A stretch of DNA of 64,000 nt, taken from Enterobacter sp. CC120223-11 (GTDB lineage: Bacteria; Pseudomonadota; Gammaproteobacteria; Enterobacterales; Enterobacteriaceae). Position numbers and translations under genes: made by a program. Shown in pieces: positions 63,437 to 64,000 of the stretch; position 1 is the first letter of the stretch, and each line of letters begins with the position of its first letter. The notes under the pieces were generated by a model. That model was not told where the DNA came from. It did no database searches and saw only the letters and a program-made list of their open reading frames with translations. The DNA is taken from NCBI RefSeq assembly GCF_900215375.1, contig NZ_OBEF01000009.1, forward strand, positions 1 to 64,000. Reading direction: 5' to 3'.

Positions 63437-64000
63437 TTAAATCTGCGCCATACCGCCGTCAACAAACAGCTCTATGGCATTGATAAAACTGGCAGCATCA
63501 GACGCCAGAAACGCAACGGCTTTGCCGACTTCCGCGGGCTCACCAATCCGGCCCAACGGAACCTGCGCCGCCAGTGCATCAAACAGGCCCTGACGCTGGT
63601 CCTCGGCAACCAGCCCCCCTAATCCAGGCGTTTTGACCGGGCCCGGGCTCACGACATTCACCCGAATACCACGCCCCTGCAAGTCCAGCGCCCATGAGCG
63701 AGCAAAGTTTCTCACTGCGGCTTTACTGGCGCTATACACGCTAAAGTTAGCAGTCCCTTTTACCGAAACGGTGGAAGCGGTGAGGATAATGGATGAACCG
63801 GCACTTAGCAGTGGCAGTGCTTTCTGGACGGTGAATAAGACTCCGCGCACATTAGTCCCGAAAATTCGGTCAAAATGTTCTTCGGTTATGGCACCCAGCG
63901 GCAGCATATCTCCGCCACCGGCGTTAGCAAACAGAATGTCCAGACGCCCTGACTCTTCTGCAATTTGCGCGTAAACCTTATCCAGGTCGTCAAGACGTGA
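63437..64000 (-). CDS. Short-chain dehydrogenase/reductase (N-terminus beyond window)
   Basis: The frame stays open to the window end, so the start is missing. The visible 187 residues contain the SDR motif LFANAGGGD (NAG), the active-site serine in ILTASTVS, the catalytic Tyr and Lys in YSASKAAVRNFARS, PGPVKTPG and the C-terminal NAIELFVDGGMAQI. The cofactor-binding TGxxxGxG would lie past position 64000. The substrate cannot be told. Confidence 0.9.
   Translation of the reverse strand, partial: SRLDDLDKVYAQIAEESGRLDILFANAGGGDMLPLGAITEEHFDRIFGTNVRGVLFTVQKALPLLSAGSSIILTASTVSVKGTANFSVYSASKAAVRNFARSWALDLQGRGIRVNVVSPGPVKTPGLGGLVAEDQRQGLFDALAAQVPLGRIGEPAEVGKAVAFLASDAASFINAIELFVDGGMAQI

Noticed and set aside
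63232-63465. 77-aa minus-strand frame overlapping the SDR gene end
   Set aside because: It overlaps the real SDR gene in another frame and has no ribosome site or recognisable fold.

Overview
The window is chromosomal DNA from an Enterobacteriaceae member close to Enterobacter or Lelliottia. The gene order follows the E. coli 54-55 min region almost gene for gene (tRNA-Lys, yfeR-yfeH, ypeB-ligA-zipA, cysZ-cysK, ptsHI-crr, pdxK, cysM, cysAWTP, yfeXYZ-ypeA, amiA-hemF, maeB, talA-tktB, ypfG-nudK, acrD, yffB-dapE-ypfN). Proteins match their E. coli namesakes in length and motifs as I remember them. Differences from E. coli include nudI where ucpA would sit, no aegA/narQ between nudK and acrD, and an accessory right half.

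Layout. 1-0.7 kb: tRNA-Lys and a FlxA-like gene. 0.65-6.0 kb: yfeR/yfeH and the DNA ligase and division genes. 6.2-17.4 kb: sulfate and thiosulfate uptake and cysteine synthesis (cysZ, cysK, cysM, cysPTWA), interleaved with the PTS genes ptsHI-crr and with pdxK. 17.4-33.2 kb: housekeeping genes, a 90-bp tandem repeat array between hemF and maeB, and the RND pump gene acrD. 33.7-40.6 kb: an AT-rich island splitting the yffB locus. 40.6-47.8 kb: yffB-dapE-ypfN and a complete nikABCDE-nikR nickel operon with an exact NikR operator. 48-50 kb: mesX-mesD, a folate-independent, oxygen-linked methionine synthase pair. 50.3-56.7 kb: an operon of three SPFH (HflK/HflC-like) proteins and a P1B metal ATPase, with a small Cys-rich exported protein upstream. 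56.9-64 kb: a GGDEF-EAL protein with a periplasmic partner, a tyrosine-phosphatase autotransporter, a DUF2846-type lipoprotein, a DUF1398 gene and a short-chain dehydrogenase cut by the window edge.

The most novel part is the 33.7-40.6 kb island. It encodes a class II microcin-type system on the minus strand. Two different precursors share one double-glycine leader. Each is followed by a small two-helix membrane protein (candidate immunity) and a CPBP-family intramembrane protease. One CvaA-like adaptor and one CvaB-like C39-peptidase ABC exporter finish the cluster. The precursor modules are duplicated: a ~270-bp near-identical repeat precedes each precursor, and a truncated second adaptor marks the join. 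A 23-bp exact repeat of the 5' part of yffB lies at both ends. The left copy looks like the severed original yffB start, and the right copy belongs to the intact gene, which now has a different N-terminus and promoter. No integrase or transposase is visible. Product identity, activity and specificity of the peptides are inference.
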